The notes under the pieces are model-generated. The model saw only the letters and a program-made list of their open reading frames with translations, searched no databases and was not told where the DNA came from. The translations under genes and the position numbers were made by a program. Positions 43,094-51,891 of a stretch of DNA of 64,000 nt are shown one piece after another. The DNA comes from JALORV01 sp963754065 (GTDB taxonomy: Bacteria > Pseudomonadota > Gammaproteobacteria > Burkholderiales > Burkholderiaceae_F): NCBI GenBank assembly GCA_963754065.1, contig CAVWFH010000034.1, positions 1 through 64,000 on the forward strand, written 5' to 3'. Every line of letters starts with the position of its first letter. Within the stretch, counting starts at the first letter, position 1.

Positions 43094-43342
43094 ATGGACC
43101 CATCTGTTCGAACGCGCAAGAAGGAGCTCCCGCCGGATCACCCCAGGCCTGTACCAGGAAAGCCCCCGGACCCGGGCGATCCGGATCGCGACATAGACAC
43201 TGGCGACGAAGTCATCGACATCAGGCTGCCAGGCGGCGATGCGCCGACACCTGATGTCGATCCGCCGCGCGAACGCGCCAGCTCAACCGCCAACGCGGCG
43301 ACGAGCGCGTCAGATCGGCTGCCGCGCAGGCGTCAGCCCTGA
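43094..43342 (+). CDS. Proline/aspartate-rich small protein, unknown
   Basis: 82 residues, hydrophilic and apparently disordered (PRPVPGKPPDPGDPDRDIDT), without signal peptide or span. AGGAG precedes the ATG at good distance and a sigma-54-type site is 44 bp upstream. First gene of a likely operon with the flavin-fold stress protein. Confidence 0.6.
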   Translation: MDPSVRTRKKELPPDHPRPVPGKPPDPGDPDRDIDTGDEVIDIRLPGGDAPTPDVDPPRERASSTANAATSASDRLPRRRQP

Positions 43343-43374
43343 CCCAACGGCAGTCCAACACCTAAGGAGGACAG

Positions 43375-43875
43375 ATGCTGGATTCCGAACTGACCGACGC
43401 CGGCGAACTGCGGGCGCGGATTGCCCGCAAGCTGCGCGGCCTCGAGTTCGTGCACCTCACCACGAGTGACGGGAGGGGCCAGCTGCGAGGTCGACCGCTG
43501 GCGCTGCACCGCGCCGGATTCGACGGCGAGCTGTGGCTGATCGTCGACCCGGAGACCGACGTGCTGGCGGAGGTTGAGCACGATCCGCGCGTCAACGTCT
43601 CGTGCATGGATGTCGCCGACGGCTTTTACTTGTCGGTGAGCGGCATCGCGCGTCCAGCGGACGGTGAGGAGCCGTTGGCGCAGCCCGCCACGCCGGTCGG
43701 CGGCGAGATCACCGAAGACCCCCAGGGTCGCGATCGATTGCTGAAGGTGGAAATAAACCGTGCGCAGGTGTGGTCCACGCCGCGCCGGCGCGCACCGGAA
43801 GTCTTCTCATTCGCGCGATCAGCGCTGACGGGTGGTCCGCAGCGCCCAGGTCAGGCGGTCGACGTCCGTTTGTAG
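43375..43875 (+). CDS. General stress protein 26-like FMN-binding split-barrel protein
   Basis: 166 residues of the pyridoxamine-phosphate-oxidase-like fold: FVHLTTSDGRGQLRGRPLAL, then LWLIVDPETDVLAEVEHDP and VSCMDVADGFYLSVSGIAR. Such proteins bind FMN or F420 and act as stress flavoproteins of unknown substrate. AAGGAGG precedes the ATG. A second member is at 55737-56264. Confidence 0.85.
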   Translation: MLDSELTDAGELRARIARKLRGLEFVHLTTSDGRGQLRGRPLALHRAGFDGELWLIVDPETDVLAEVEHDPRVNVSCMDVADGFYLSVSGIARPADGEEPLAQPATPVGGEITEDPQGRDRLLKVEINRAQVWSTPRRRAPEVFSFARSALTGGPQRPGQAVDVRL

Positions 43876-43930
43876 TTCGAACCGGCGACTTGCCGGCTTT
43901 CATGTACCTCTATCGCTGGAGAGTCACATC

Positions 43931-44200
43931 ATGAACATCATCATATGGTTGGCCATCGGCGGGCTCGTTGGCTGGATCGCAAGTCTCGTCATGCGGACCG
44001 ACGCGCAGCAGGGCGTCTTTCTGAACGTGATCGTCGGCATCGTCGGCGCCGTCATCGCCGGCTGGTTCATCAGTCCCCTGGTCGGCGTGCCCACGATCAA
44101 TCAGGACGCGCTGAGCATCGGCGCGATTGTCGTATCGCTGATCGGTGCTGTCATCCTGCTCGCCGTCGTCAATCTGCTTCGGCGCGGTGTGGCGCGGTAA
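43931..44200 (+). CDS. GlsB/YeaQ/YmgE family membrane protein
   Basis: 89 residues, three spans: IIIWLAIGGLVGWIASLVMR, then TDAQQGVFLNVIVGIVGAVI and VVSLIGAVILLAVVNLLRR. The RTDAQQG loop is diagnostic. A close paralogue lies at 57070-57342. Family members are stress-induced; the transglycosylase-associated label has little experimental support. Confidence 0.92.
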   Translation: MNIIIWLAIGGLVGWIASLVMRTDAQQGVFLNVIVGIVGAVIAGWFISPLVGVPTINQDALSIGAIVVSLIGAVILLAVVNLLRRGVAR

Positions 44201-44238
44201 CGCCGTGCCAGTCGCGTCACAACCAAGGAGGAAGTCAG

Positions 44239-44463
44239 ATGAAACGCGCTATTGGAATGATCTTGACCTGCGGAATGTTGCTGGGCGGTTGCTCTTCCTG
44301 GTCCGGCGCCCAGAAGGGCACTGCCATCGGAGCCGGCACGGGAGCGCTGATAGGTAATGCCGTCGGCGGTGGCGTACTTGGCACGGTCGGCGGTGCCGCC
44401 GTGGGCGGCGTCGTCGGCCACGAAATCGGCAAGGACCAGGATCGTAAGAAGGAATCGAAGTGA
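44239..44463 (+). CDS. Glycine-zipper lipoprotein
   Basis: 74 residues with a lipobox (GMLLGGCSS, Cys18) and a glycine-zipper segment (GTAIGAGTGALIGNAVGGGV ... GGAAVGGVVGHEIGK), a membrane-inserting motif. AAGGAGG precedes the ATG. Last gene of the 43094 operon. Confidence 0.85.
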   Translation: MKRAIGMILTCGMLLGGCSSWSGAQKGTAIGAGTGALIGNAVGGGVLGTVGGAAVGGVVGHEIGKDQDRKKESK

Positions 44464-44478
44464 ATTGCGCTACAGAAA

Positions 44479-44510
44479 GCCGGCGGTGGCGCGTGAGCGG
44501 CGCCGCCGGC
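44479..44510 (+). terminator. GC-rich hairpin after the glycine-zipper lipoprotein gene
   Basis: GCCGGCGG (44479) and CCGCCGGC (44503) make the outer stem of an interrupted hairpin 16 bp after the stop. No T-run follows; the 190 bp between here and the convergent ligD end hold no supported gene. Confidence 0.45.
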
Positions 44511-44700
44511 CGCATCTGATCGCACCCCAGGCCGGGTGGGTACTGCCCGGTTCGTTCCCCCGGGTGAGGTGAACCTTGATGACAGGCGGTTCACCGCTGC
44601 GCGGTCCGTTGACGATGCGGTCGCTGCTCGACACGGCGGGTCGGTCGCCGGGCCGAGCCGGGTCTGCAGCAGGTTGCGCCGGTGCGGACCAGGTCAGCAG

Positions 44701-47301
44701 TCATCCTGCAACCGGCTTGTCATCTCGGGTGAGCGGAACCGCCCGACTGATCGGCAAGAGCTGCCTCATCGCGGCTCCCAGCGCTTGGCGACTCTTTGCC
44801 AGTTTTGCCCAGGGATCTTCAGCGCGCAGCGACAGGTGATCGCGGGCTGACTTGATGGTCCAGTGGGCACCGCCACGAAGCGAGGAAAGCTCTTCCCAGC
44901 TCACGGGCATCGAAACCCCGAGTCCCGGGCGCGCACGCGCCGAATACGCTGCAACCGTGGTCGCGCCCTCGCCGTTGCGCAAGTAGTCAACAAAGATGCG
45001 GCCGACCCGATTCGCAGGCCCACTCTTGGCGACGAAGCGATCCGGAATCAGGCGCGAGATATGTTCCACGACGGATTTTGAAAAGCGATTGACGTCTGCC
45101 GCCGGGTGGCGCGGAGCGATCGGTACGATCACATGCAGTCCCTTGCCGCCGCTTGTCTTCAGCCATGCCTCCAGGCCCAGTTCTCGCAGCAGCGCCCTGA
45201 GCAGCACAGCGCCTTCCTGGACCCTGGACCAGGGCACACCGTCGCCAGGATCGAGATCGAAGACAAGGCGGTCAGGTCGACCGATGTTGCGGGAGGTCGA
45301 GTTCCAGGGATGCAGTTCGATCACGTTCATCTGGGCTGCGCCCGTGAGCGCTCCGACCGTCGCAATCTCGAGCAAAGCTTCGTGCTTTGGCCAAAGCGAT
45401 GGGTCGAGGATCTTCACTTGGGGAATCGACAACTTCTCGACATGCTTCTGAAAGAACAGCGTCCCCTCGATGCCCGTGGGCGCGCGGACAAGCGCACAGG
45501 GACGGCCACGCAGATGCGGCAGGATCCATTCGGCAACGCCCTCGTAGTAGCGCACCAGATCCATCTTGGTGAGGCCGCTGCTCGAATCGATGACCCGGTC
45601 GGGGTGAGTGATCTTCAAACGTCGGCCGTCCGAAGCGGCGCGTTGGGTTCCTGAACTCGCCACGACCTTTACCTCCCGCTCTCGTGTGACTTCCGCCGCC
45701 ACCTTGTCGGTACGCAGCGCCACGAACGACGCGTGCCGAATCCGACCTGCCGGCGTCCACCCGGAGAAGCGGATCTCTGCCACCAGCTTCGGCCTGACCC
45801 AGCGCGCTTTTCCGTCGGAGCCGGCCGACCACCGCCCACGCTGCACTTTGGAGCGGACGGACGGGGGCGGCGACGTGATCTCCAGCGCGAGCAGTTGCTT
45901 CTTTAGTTCGCGCGCGGAAGCCAAGTTCCATCCGGTTCCGACGTTGCCAACGGAAATGAGATGACCCTGTTCGTCATGCATCCCGAGCAACAGCGCACCC
46001 ACCTCGGCCGCACCGCGTTCGCCACCTCGATCCTTGAATCCCGTGATCACAAACGCCTGACGCTGCTGGCATTTGATCTTCAGCCAGCTATCACTGCGCC
46101 GCGAAACGTATGGCGCATCGATCCGCTTCGCGATCAATCCTTCCAGTTTCATCTCGCACGCGGCTTCGAGAACGCGGTCAGGGTCCGCCGCAAGGTCCTC
46201 GCTGAACCGAAGTGGCTCGGCGGCGCGCCGCCGCATCAACTGCTCGAGCAGTCGGCGCCGTTCGAGCAACGGCACGTGGCGCAAGTCGTGTCCAGAGAGG
46301 TACGGGATGTCGAAGACAAAGTACGTCGCCGCCTCCGTGCGGCCACACTCGCACGCATTCTGCAAGGCGTTGAAGTCCGGCGCGCCATCGCGGCCGATCA
46401 CGACAACTTCGCCGTCGAGCCAGCCCGAATCGAGCTTCATTGCCTCGATTCCCCTCTGGATCGCTGGAAATCTGGATGTCCAGTCGTGACCGCCGCGCGT
46501 TATCAATCGTGCGCGACCACGTTCGATACGTGCGAGCAACCGGTAGCCGTCGAACTTGATCTCGAATCGCCATTCGCCAACGTCGGGAACATCCGATGCG
46601 AGGGTCGCCAGCTGTGGGGTAAGGGTTGCCGGCAGCGGAGCCTTGATCGCGCCTGGCGGCCATGTGCCCGATGCCCGGTGCCCGCGGCGACCCGCCGGAT
46701 CCGGTGCGACGTCAGCGTCGAACCGGCCCGTGCGCCTCGGCCTCCTGGCGACGCTGTCGGGTTGTTCAACGACGACGTCGAAGTCCTCACGCCGCCGCGC
46801 CAATGCGTCGCGCTTCTTGAATAGCAACCAGGCTTCGCGGCGCTCGGCAGGTTTGTCCATGCGTACCAGTTCCCACGCACCGGACAGCTTGTGACCTTCG
46901 AGCGTGAAGGCCAGCTTTCCGGCAGCGAGGCCTTTGCGGGGATCGCCGATGGGCTGCCACGTACCGCTGTCCCAGACAATCACACGGCCTGCGCCGTACT
47001 GGCCGTCGGGGATTGTTCCCTCGAACGTGCCGTACGCCAAGGGATGGTCCTCGGTGCGCACGGCCATACGTTTGTCACGCGGGTCGAAGCTGGGTCCTTT
47101 GGGCACAGCCCATGACACCAGGACGCCGTCGAGTTCGAGCCGAAAGTCGTAGTGCAGGCGAGTCGCGTCGTGCTTCTGGACGACGAACGCGAGCTGCTTG
47201 CCTCTACGCGCGCGCTTTCCGCGCGGTTCCGTGGTCTGGGTGAAATCGCGCTTCGACCGATAGGTCCGCAATGAATCTTCGACTTTCGCCGTTCTTGCCA
47301 T
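44701..47301 (-). CDS. ligD: Multifunctional NHEJ DNA ligase LigD
   Basis: 866 residues in the order 3'-phosphoesterase (FVVQKHDATRLHYDFRLELD), ATP-dependent ligase (nucleotidyl-transfer Lys in EIKFDGYRLLARIERG) and primase-polymerase (HPDRVIDSSSGLTKMDLVRY, VFDLDPGDGVPWSRV, TSGGKGLHV). It repairs double-strand breaks with Ku, processing ends, adding nucleotides and sealing. It starts 11 bp after the ku stop, so the two are one operon. It is convergent with the glycine-zipper lipoprotein gene. Confidence 0.97.
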   Translation of the reverse strand: MARTAKVEDSLRTYRSKRDFTQTTEPRGKRARRGKQLAFVVQKHDATRLHYDFRLELDGVLVSWAVPKGPSFDPRDKRMAVRTEDHPLAYGTFEGTIPDGQYGAGRVIVWDSGTWQPIGDPRKGLAAGKLAFTLEGHKLSGAWELVRMDKPAERREAWLLFKKRDALARRREDFDVVVEQPDSVARRPRRTGRFDADVAPDPAGRRGHRASGTWPPGAIKAPLPATLTPQLATLASDVPDVGEWRFEIKFDGYRLLARIERGRARLITRGGHDWTSRFPAIQRGIEAMKLDSGWLDGEVVVIGRDGAPDFNALQNACECGRTEAATYFVFDIPYLSGHDLRHVPLLERRRLLEQLMRRRAAEPLRFSEDLAADPDRVLEAACEMKLEGLIAKRIDAPYVSRRSDSWLKIKCQQRQAFVITGFKDRGGERGAAEVGALLLGMHDEQGHLISVGNVGTGWNLASARELKKQLLALEITSPPPSVRSKVQRGRWSAGSDGKARWVRPKLVAEIRFSGWTPAGRIRHASFVALRTDKVAAEVTREREVKVVASSGTQRAASDGRRLKITHPDRVIDSSSGLTKMDLVRYYEGVAEWILPHLRGRPCALVRAPTGIEGTLFFQKHVEKLSIPQVKILDPSLWPKHEALLEIATVGALTGAAQMNVIELHPWNSTSRNIGRPDRLVFDLDPGDGVPWSRVQEGAVLLRALLRELGLEAWLKTSGGKGLHVIVPIAPRHPAADVNRFSKSVVEHISRLIPDRFVAKSGPANRVGRIFVDYLRNGEGATTVAAYSARARPGLGVSMPVSWEELSSLRGGAHWTIKSARDHLSLRAEDPWAKLAKSRQALGAAMRQLLPISRAVPLTRDDKPVAG

Positions 47302-47312
47302 TGCAGCACGAA

Positions 47313-48260
47313 TCAGGCGGCCCGCCTCGCCGTGCGCGGTCTCGACTTCGTCAGCCCGCCGCGCTTGGCGCCGGCGCCGGACGTCGAACGCTTCGCGCCC
47401 TTGTCCCGACCGCGATGGGTCCCAGCAGCGGCGGCGCGGACGGCGTTGCCATTGGAAGCCGATTGCCGGCCGCGCAGGCTCCGCTTCAGGAGCTCAGTCA
47501 GGTCAATGACATTGCTGCGTGACGATGCCGGTGGGTCGGGCTCGAGCGATGACACCTGCGCGGTCTGGCCGGCCTTGACGCGCTGCGCTGCGAGCGCATG
47601 GATTGCATTCGTGAATTGATCGACATAGTCCTCCGGCTTCCATGGCTGTGTCATGTCGGAGACCAGTTGCCGCGCCATCTTCAGCTCCGCTTCCTTGATT
47701 CCCGCCGCTGACTTGCCCGCAGGTGGAACCTTGATGCCTTCAGACGACCGCAATTCAGTTGACCAGCGAATCGTATTGAGGATGAGCGAAGGTCCGTTCG
47801 GAACCAGTGCCGCGAGCCGTTCCTTCGAGTGCATGACCACTCGCGCGATGCCGATCACTCCCAGTTCGCTCATTGCTTCTCGCAGCAGCGCGTAGACCTT
47901 TTCACCCTTGCCGATGGGAGACAGGAAGTACGGCCTCTCCAGGTAGTAGAAAGGAATTTCCCGAGCTTCCACAAAGGTTTCGATTTCGATGGTCTGCGTG
48001 GCCTTGGGATACGCGGCCTTGATCTCGTCGTCAGACAGGACCACGTAGTCGTCCCCATCCTGCTTTACGCCACGAACCACATCTTCCGCTGCGACTTCCT
48101 TGCCTGTGCGCTTGTTTATGCGCTTGTATCCCACCGGATCCATTGAACGCCGGTCCAGCCAATCGAAGTCGATGCCAGAGTCCTGGGCCGCTGGGTAGAG
48201 CGCGACCGGTACATGGACCAGGCCGAAGTTGATGGCACCTTTCCAGATGGCGCGAGGCAT
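47313..48260 (-). CDS. ku: Ku homodimer DNA end-binding protein
   Basis: 315 residues beginning MPRAIWKGAINFGLVHVPVA, the standard bacterial Ku start. The beta-barrel region includes YKRINKRTGKEVAAEDVVRG and FYYLERPYFLSPIGKGEK. A long basic C-terminal tail follows (RGRDKGAKRSTSGAGAKRGG), typical of Ku proteins that bind DNA beyond the ring. The open frame extends to 48431, but MPRAIWKG is clear. It forms an operon with ligD and has a good sigma-54-type site 39 bp upstream. Confidence 0.97.
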   Translation of the reverse strand: MPRAIWKGAINFGLVHVPVALYPAAQDSGIDFDWLDRRSMDPVGYKRINKRTGKEVAAEDVVRGVKQDGDDYVVLSDDEIKAAYPKATQTIEIETFVEAREIPFYYLERPYFLSPIGKGEKVYALLREAMSELGVIGIARVVMHSKERLAALVPNGPSLILNTIRWSTELRSSEGIKVPPAGKSAAGIKEAELKMARQLVSDMTQPWKPEDYVDQFTNAIHALAAQRVKAGQTAQVSSLEPDPPASSRSNVIDLTELLKRSLRGRQSASNGNAVRAAAAGTHRGRDKGAKRSTSGAGAKRGGLTKSRPRTARRAA

Positions 48261-48298
48261 GGCATCCCTCAAACGAAAAGCTGGCGATGTATCCGGAG

Positions 48299-48312
48299 GC
48301 AACGGTTGTGCC
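48299..48312 (-). promoter_or_regulatory. Sigma-54 element for ku-ligD
   Basis: GGCACAACCGTTGC on the minus strand, with a predicted leader of about 27 nt to the Ku ATG. Confidence 0.65.
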
Positions 48313-48453
48313 TGCATGCCACCCGTATGGCTTCTGGAGGAGACCCGTTGCCAACCCGGTGGCCGCCCTGCTGAACCACCGGGCAATCCGACGCACCGCT
48401 TGCCTAGCGGCGAGGTCAAGGCGGCAACCACGGCTACGCGAGTCGCCGGGATC

Positions 48454-48693
48454 TCAGACTGCCGGGCGACCCGCTGCTACAACGGTAAGAAGGAAAGTGT
48501 GCAGTCCGACGGCGTGTGCGATATCACTCGCATAGGCGGCAGCGGCCGGCAGTGAACTGAGCACCGCACCACCAATCAGCGTGCCTCGATAGGCGACTAC
48601 CCAACACCCTCGTCCGAGTCGCGCCAACATGAACTCGGGTTTGCGTGCGCTGGATTCATCCATGTTTGCCTGCTTCTTTGCGCTTGCAGTCAT
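48454..48693 (-). CDS. Small membrane protein, unknown
   Basis: 79 residues: a charged N-terminus (ARKPEFMLARLGRGCW) and hydrophobic stretches (YRGTLIGGAVLSSLPAAAAY and GLHTFLLTVVAAG). GGAG lies before the ATG. No family recognised. It carries one of the best sigma-54-type sites, 62 bp upstream. Confidence 0.6.
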   Translation of the reverse strand: MTASAKKQANMDESSARKPEFMLARLGRGCWVVAYRGTLIGGAVLSSLPAAAAYASDIAHAVGLHTFLLTVVAAGRPAV

Positions 48694-48754
48694 GATCAGT
48701 CTCCATCAAAGGGTTGGGGGTAGCTCAGGACGCGCCGCGAGCGATCGTGACGTC

Positions 48755-48768
48755 GCAATGTCTGTGCC
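48755..48768 (-). promoter_or_regulatory. Sigma-54 element for the 48454-48693 gene
   Basis: TGGCACAGACATTGC on the minus strand, matching the -24/-12 consensus almost completely. Predicted leader about 50 nt. Confidence 0.7.
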
Positions 48769-48882
48769 AGCAGGCGTAGCACCTTCGCGCTAACGCGACC
48801 TTGGCCTTCGACGGCGGCCTGCTGGTTGCGTTGGCCCGGTACGTCAACCCGCGAGGCCTATGTCCTATGTCTATGGGACATG

Positions 48883-48896
48883 GGCACGCCGATTGC
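48883..48896 (+). promoter_or_regulatory. Sigma-54 element for the entericidin-like gene
   Basis: GGCACGCCGATTGC, the same 14 bases as the element at 57423. Predicted leader about 40 nt. Confidence 0.7.
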
Positions 48897-48947
48897 CGAC
48901 GGGGTGCCAGGGGCCTCAATCGAGCTGCCCCCAACAGGAGAATTCCG

Positions 48948-49094
48948 ATGAAGACCCCATTCAAGGTTGCGGCAATCCTCTTTTCGGTTATCGCGTTCAG
49001 CGCTTGCAACACCGTGGAGGGGGTTGGCAAAGACGTAGAGCGCGGCGGTGAGAAGCTGCAGGACACGGCGCGCGACGTTCAAAAGAAGGACTAG
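48948..49094 (+). CDS. Entericidin-like small lipoprotein
   Basis: 48 residues: a signal peptide with lipobox ending FSAC (Cys20), then NTVEGVGKDVERGGEKLQDT, the entericidin A/B pattern. Entericidins are a small toxin/antidote lipoprotein family induced in stationary phase in Enterobacteria; only one copy is present here. CAGGAG precedes the ATG. Confidence 0.88.
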   Translation: MKTPFKVAAILFSVIAFSACNTVEGVGKDVERGGEKLQDTARDVQKKD

Positions 49095-49426
49095 CGCGGA
49101 CCCGCTTCGCTCGAGGCGATGGATCGTCTTGGTGGTCTGGTCGGGTCGATCAGGTCTCGCGGGCGCCGCACGCAAGCCAGAAGCGGCTGCCGATGGCGTT
49201 CAGACGCGCGAGCTCCATGCTGCGTTGGCACTTCGATGTGACGCCTGATTCGCGCGACCGCGCGTGTGCGGTTGATGAGCGCAGCGTGGACTCCGCATGC
49301 ACAGGCTCAGCCGGTCGTCGTGCCGTTACTGCGCTTGGACTACCCGGCAGTCCGGGCAACTGCCGTCCCACACGCGAAGCGCAGTGGCTTTCGCCCCTGC
49401 CGCGTAGCTTCAGTTGGAGACTTTCA
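49095..49426. other. Stretch with no supported gene
   Basis: About 330 bp. Several short frames overlap here in conflicting directions, none with a ribosome-binding site plus protein-like composition. No GG-N8-TTGC element on the plus strand and no hairpin of note. Confidence 0.4.
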
Positions 49427-49711
49427 ATGTCAGATCTCGAACCCGGTCGGTCCGATCAATTCTGCAAGTCGCAGGACGACGCGCCGTCGCGTGAACGTAT
49501 TGACCCGAACCGACCGGATGAAAACGGTCCGCCTCCCCCTCTCACCGGCCGCGCGAGTGCCGTTCCGTCCCGACTTTCACCGAAGGCGGTGACGCTGGGA
49601 CGAACCGGGTGGACAGGACGAACGAGCGAGCCGGGACCCATGCGAGATACGCTCGCCGTCCGAAGGAGGTTGGTTGCTGCACAGGCACAGCCGCTCGGCA
49701 GGCGTCGTTGA
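49427..49711 (+). CDS. Doubtful small hydrophilic protein
   Basis: 94 residues starting MSDLEPGRSDQFCKSQDDAP, hydrophilic, Pro/Arg-rich and probably disordered. TTGGAG precedes the ATG. There is no recognisable family and no sigma-54-type site, so it could be chance. Confidence 0.3.
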   Translation: MSDLEPGRSDQFCKSQDDAPSRERIDPNRPDENGPPPPLTGRASAVPSRLSPKAVTLGRTGWTGRTSEPGPMRDTLAVRRRLVAAQAQPLGRRR

Positions 49712-49783
49712 TACGGGCACGTCCAGGGATCGTTCACTGCACTGCGCGACTGACCTCTTGATCCCGCCGAATGCGATTGCTGT

Positions 49784-49924
49784 TCAAGCCCACCACCAGA
49801 GCGCTATTCCGCTGAAAGCACACCAGAGAATTGCTCCGATCACGCCTGCAACGGCCACGCCTCGAGCGACATCCAGGTCACTGCCTTCCGTCGTGTCAGC
49901 GGAATGACGTTGCTCGGTTCGCAC
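49784..49924 (-). CDS. Doubtful small membrane protein
   Basis: The 3' part of a longer minus-strand frame encodes DLDVARGVAVAGVIGAILWC followed by FSGIALWWWA, a convincing single membrane span. A GTG start at 49924 with AGGAAGG just before gives a 46-residue protein; an ATG further up gives about 70. Two GG-N8-TCGC sequences upstream are weaker than the other sites. Confidence 0.4.
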   Translation of the reverse strand: MRTEQRHSADTTEGSDLDVARGVAVAGVIGAILWCAFSGIALWWWA

Positions 49925-50335
49925 CTTCCTGTCTGAGTCCGGCCGCAACGTCGCGACTGTTGCGCCTCTGCGCGGCGACCGAGGCTCCCGGCCCATGGAG
50001 GCCAATGCGGTATTCGCGAGACGGGAGACGCTTCCCATCCGTCTCGACGCTTCTGCGGACACGGGTCCAGTCGGGCGCGGCCGCCGGATGCGAATCACGC
50101 TGTGATGTGCAACGTCCGGGCACGATCGAATCGGCATGGCATCCCTGAACGGTCCGTCATGTCCGGTGCCGGGCAACTGGCATGCCTGGACAGCCGTTAC
50201 CTCATTGCTGCGTCGTTGGGCATGTTGCTTGCCCGGTCAAGGTGCGGCGCCGACGTTCAGGGCGGCGGCACGGGCCACGCTGGTTACTCGAACGTCACAT
50301 CGGCCCAATTGAGCAGAGTGAGAGGAGGCACACGG
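49925..50335. other. Region upstream of the phospholipase D operon
   Basis: About 400 bp. Apart from the sigma-54-type element at 50219 I see no supported gene; frames here have skewed composition and no ribosome-binding sites. Confidence 0.4.
50219..50232 (+). promoter_or_regulatory. Sigma-54 element for the phospholipase D operon
   Basis: GGCATGTTGCTTGC, with a predicted leader of about 92 nt to the small upstream gene at 50336. Confidence 0.55.
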
Positions 50336-50527
50336 ATGATCGCCTTCAGGCACCAAGACTCCCCGGGATCTACCACGCATGCCGACGAAAAACCGTCGCT
50401 CGAGCACGTAGATCGGCCCGAAATCGACAAGTCGGAACGGACGCCGCATCCGACTGCGCGGCTGAGACGCACACCCCGAGCGACGCGCGGACAACGTCGG
50501 GCATTGGACTGGCCACGACAAAGATGA
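50336..50527 (+). CDS. Small leader gene coupled to the phospholipase D gene
   Basis: 63 hydrophilic residues (MIAFRHQDSPGSTTHADEKP ...). A strong AGAGGAGG lies 8 bp before the ATG, better than that of the main gene, and its stop overlaps the phospholipase D ATG (ATGA). It may act as a translational leader for it. No family recognised. Confidence 0.5.
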   Translation: MIAFRHQDSPGSTTHADEKPSLEHVDRPEIDKSERTPHPTARLRRTPRATRGQRRALDWPRQR

Positions 50528-51816
50528 TCTCCGAAGCCAGCGCCCTGGGTACTCAGCGCGCGATAACCGCGAGGCGATCGTTCGTCGACTGGATCAGGTC
50601 AGCATTCAACTTCGACATCGACACGGTTGCCACCGATCGTCCAGTCCGGTACTCCCATCATTCGCGGATTCTGCGTCAGGCGGTCGAGCTGGTGGACGGA
50701 AACCAGGCGAGCGTCCTTGTCGACGGTCCGGCTACCCATGAAGCCATGTTCGATGCGATTGCCGCGGCACGTGATCACATCAACATCGAGAGCTATATCG
50801 TGGAGAGCGAAGGGCCAGGACGGCAACTGGCCGAGATCCTGATTCGCAAGTGCGCCGAAGGTGTGCGGGTCAACATGATCTATGACAGTTACGGTTCATG
50901 GACCACTCGAGCACGTTACTTCGCTGCGCTCCGAAAGGCCGGTGTCCAGCTACTCGAATTCAATCCGCTCAATCCGTTTCGACATCCGATCGCATGGTCG
51001 ATGCATCTGCGAGATCATCGCAAACTGCTGATCGTTGACGGGCGGATCGCTTTCATCGGGGGCGTCAACATCAGCAGCGTGTACTCGACGCGCACGAGCG
51101 CGGAACGGGCCGTAGACCGCCCGATGGCGCGCTGGCGTGACAGCCATCTTCGGGTCGAAGGACCGGTCGTCGCCTGCCTGCAGCGACTCTTCCTCCAGCA
51201 TTGGAAAGACAGCGGGGGAGGGGAACCGCAGCCTGCGGCCTATTCCCCCGTACTCACTTCCAAAGGCGGTCAGCGCGTCGCGGTGGCAGCGTGCGCTGCC
51301 GGGCGTCGACGCAACCCCTACTATCGAGCATTACTCGGTGCAATCGAAGGCGCACGCTACAGCGTTCATGTGACGGCCTCCTACTTCGTACCGACGCGCG
51401 GACTGACGAGAGCATTGACCAAAGCCGCGCGCCGCGGAGTGGATGTTCGCCTTGCCCTGCCCGGCGTCAGCGACTCCTGGACTTCGTTGGCGGCGGGCCG
51501 GTCTGTCTACGATCGTTTGCTTCGCGCCGGCGTGCGGATTTACGAGCGCCACAACGCGATGCTGCATGCCAAATCGGTTGTCATCGATGGCGTCTGGTTG
51601 ACGGTCGGATCCAGCAACATGGACTGGCGCAGCCTCCTGCACAACGCCGAGGCGAACGTGGTCGTGTTGGATGAGACGCTGGCAGCCGAGTTTGAAGAGT
51701 TGTTTGCGCGGGATATCGCGGAGAGTCGGGAGATCAGCCTCGCGCAGTGGTTGGCACGTAGCTGGAAGTCGCGCGCCTTCGAGTGGGTGGCGCGGCGACT
51801 TCAGTTCTATCTCTGA
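50524..51816 (+). CDS. Phospholipase D / cardiolipin synthase (ClsB-like)
   Basis: 430 residues with two HKD motifs: HLRDHRKLLIVDG with GGVNI, and MLHAKSVVIDG with GSSNMDWRS, the paired active site of bacterial cardiolipin synthases. No N-terminal membrane anchors are seen, so it resembles ClsB rather than ClsA. It probably makes cardiolipin or phosphatidylglycerol at the membrane. The start overlaps the small leader gene by 4 bp. A glycosyltransferase and PAP2 phosphatase follow. Confidence 0.9.
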   Translation: MISEASALGTQRAITARRSFVDWIRSAFNFDIDTVATDRPVRYSHHSRILRQAVELVDGNQASVLVDGPATHEAMFDAIAAARDHINIESYIVESEGPGRQLAEILIRKCAEGVRVNMIYDSYGSWTTRARYFAALRKAGVQLLEFNPLNPFRHPIAWSMHLRDHRKLLIVDGRIAFIGGVNISSVYSTRTSAERAVDRPMARWRDSHLRVEGPVVACLQRLFLQHWKDSGGGEPQPAAYSPVLTSKGGQRVAVAACAAGRRRNPYYRALLGAIEGARYSVHVTASYFVPTRGLTRALTKAARRGVDVRLALPGVSDSWTSLAAGRSVYDRLLRAGVRIYERHNAMLHAKSVVIDGVWLTVGSSNMDWRSLLHNAEANVVVLDETLAAEFEELFARDIAESREISLAQWLARSWKSRAFEWVARRLQFYL

Positions 51817-51865
51817 CCTCAACCTCGGTTCGAGGACACGGCAGGCACGCCCGCCCGCTTTCGTA

Positions 51866-51879
51866 GGCATGGCGCTTGC
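51866..51879 (+). promoter_or_regulatory. Sigma-54 element for the glycosyltransferase-PAP2 pair
   Basis: GGCATGGCGCTTGC. The predicted transcription start (about 51891) falls directly at the glycosyltransferase ATG, so the transcript would be leaderless, or the site serves little purpose. Confidence 0.45.
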
Positions 51880-51891
51880 CGAAATGACGCC

